This document shows positions 63,667 to 64,000 of a DNA stretch of 64,000 nucleotides, one piece after another. The translations under genes and the position numbers were made by a program. Every line of letters starts with the position of its first letter. Position 1 is the stretch's first letter. Location: the NCBI GenBank assembly GCA_019634415.1, contig JAHQVJ010000129.1, positions 62,001 to 126,000 on the forward strand, read 5' to 3'. The stretch is from Myxococcales bacterium. Its GTDB lineage: Bacteria; Myxococcota_A; UBA796; GCA-2862545. A model generated the notes under the pieces. That model was not told the DNA's origin and did not search any database. It saw only the letters and a list, made by a program, of their open reading frames with translations.

Positions 63667-64000
63667 CTCAAGAACCTACGGTCGCAGGAGAGCTTCACGG
63701 CTTGGTCCTGGGGAATGGTGATCGTGCCTGCGTCGTGGACTTCGGCACCGAAGGTGGCCCGGACGCTGTAGGTGCCCGGAGGAATCGGGCCGGGGGAGAA
63801 GGTCCCACTCGAGCCCACGAGAGACACGTCGTCGGCGGAGCCGACCAGCTTGACGGAGGACAGTCCAGGCTCCTCGGCCGCAGCGATCTCCGGGGTGGGC
63901 TCGGGCTCGACGGGCTCGGGCACCGGGGTGCTCTCGGGCGTGGCAGGAGCGGGCTCGACCTCCTCTGGCGGTGGCGCGGGTTCGTCAGCCGGAGGCTGCT
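63651..64000 (-). CDS. C-terminal fragment of a probable Ser/Thr kinase, 5' end outside window
   Basis: The frame is open to the window edge and shows a Pro/Glu/Ala-rich linker (PPPEEVEPAPATPESTPVPE) followed by a ~75-residue domain with SPGPIPPGTYSVRATF and VKLSCDRRFLRCTLR at the end. The kinase at 55574 ends in the same way (linker, PPGRYRIMVAF, VALECQRAFQICRVL), and in both places the neighbour is the same module protein. The missing 5' part should therefore be a transmembrane Ser/Thr kinase. Only the tail is visible, so the kinase call is inference. Confidence 0.6.
   Translation of the reverse strand, partial: QPPADEPAPPPEEVEPAPATPESTPVPEPVEPEPTPEIAAAEEPGLSSVKLVGSADDVSLVGSSGTFSPGPIPPGTYSVRATFGAEVHDAGTITIPQDQAVKLSCDRRFLRCTLR

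Overview
The window is GC-rich, densely coded bacterial DNA. Several traits point to the Myxococcota or a close relative: many lipoproteins with Asp/Thr-rich linkers straight after the lipobox, a MopE-like CDGLDNDCDG calcium-binding motif, three Ser/Thr protein kinase genes, very large coiled-coil proteins and large STAND-type regulators. This is inference from gene style, because no rRNA or other phylogenetic marker is present. I recognised no tRNA, rRNA, CRISPR array, IS element or prophage.

Left part (1-28 kb): a 5'-truncated VWA protein, a lipoprotein alpha/beta hydrolase and a Uma2-family nuclease. Then comes a wrecked CHAT-ATPase-TIR gene (3.4-5.3 kb), a sugar dehydrogenase fused to a diheme cytochrome domain, and a divergent pair of citrate-synthase-like genes, one with an N-terminal helix-turn-helix. 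A small Cys-rich secreted peptide with a defensin-like cysteine pattern follows. After it lie a methyltransferase, a beta-helix lipoprotein, a CapA-like protein, two paralogous lipoproteins, lspA, an NSS transporter, a coiled-coil gene pair, a Rieske oxygenase, an M19-like hydrolase and a broken methionyl-tRNA synthetase gene.

Middle part (28-37 kb): a tightly packed minus-strand operon of acyl-CoA dehydrogenase, MaoC hydratase, a two-domain FabG4-like reductase, a GNAT acetyltransferase and a serine hydrolase. The first three resemble the mycobacterial fadE5-fabG4-htdX neighbourhood. A GNAT gene and an orphan histidine kinase run the other way. The kinase's last codons lie in a 33-bp palindrome that recurs 140 bp downstream.

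Right part (37-64 kb): an unusual regulatory locus. It has four STAND ATPase/TPR regulators (one a pseudogene) whose OmpR-type winged helix is at the C terminus, the reverse of AfsR/SARP proteins. With them lie two paralogous Cys-rich lipoproteins, three Ser/Thr kinases (one partial) and two copies of a two-gene kinase-accessory module. A lipoprotein metzincin and a 1309-residue coiled-coil protein complete it. Short direct repeats of the form CAAGG-N5-TAAG or TAAGG, spaced 10-11 bp apart, occur upstream of both lipoprotein genes, between divergent regulator genes and upstream of a kinase operon. This is the spacing that SARP/OmpR-type winged helices bind. I propose a self-contained regulon: STAND-wHTH regulators acting on helical-phase repeats to control surface Cys-rich lipoproteins and kinase modules. 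GST, methyltransferase and cyclopropane-synthase-like genes sit inside the locus.

Three large genes in the window are clearly degraded while their neighbours are intact, so decay rather than poor sequence quality is the simplest explanation.
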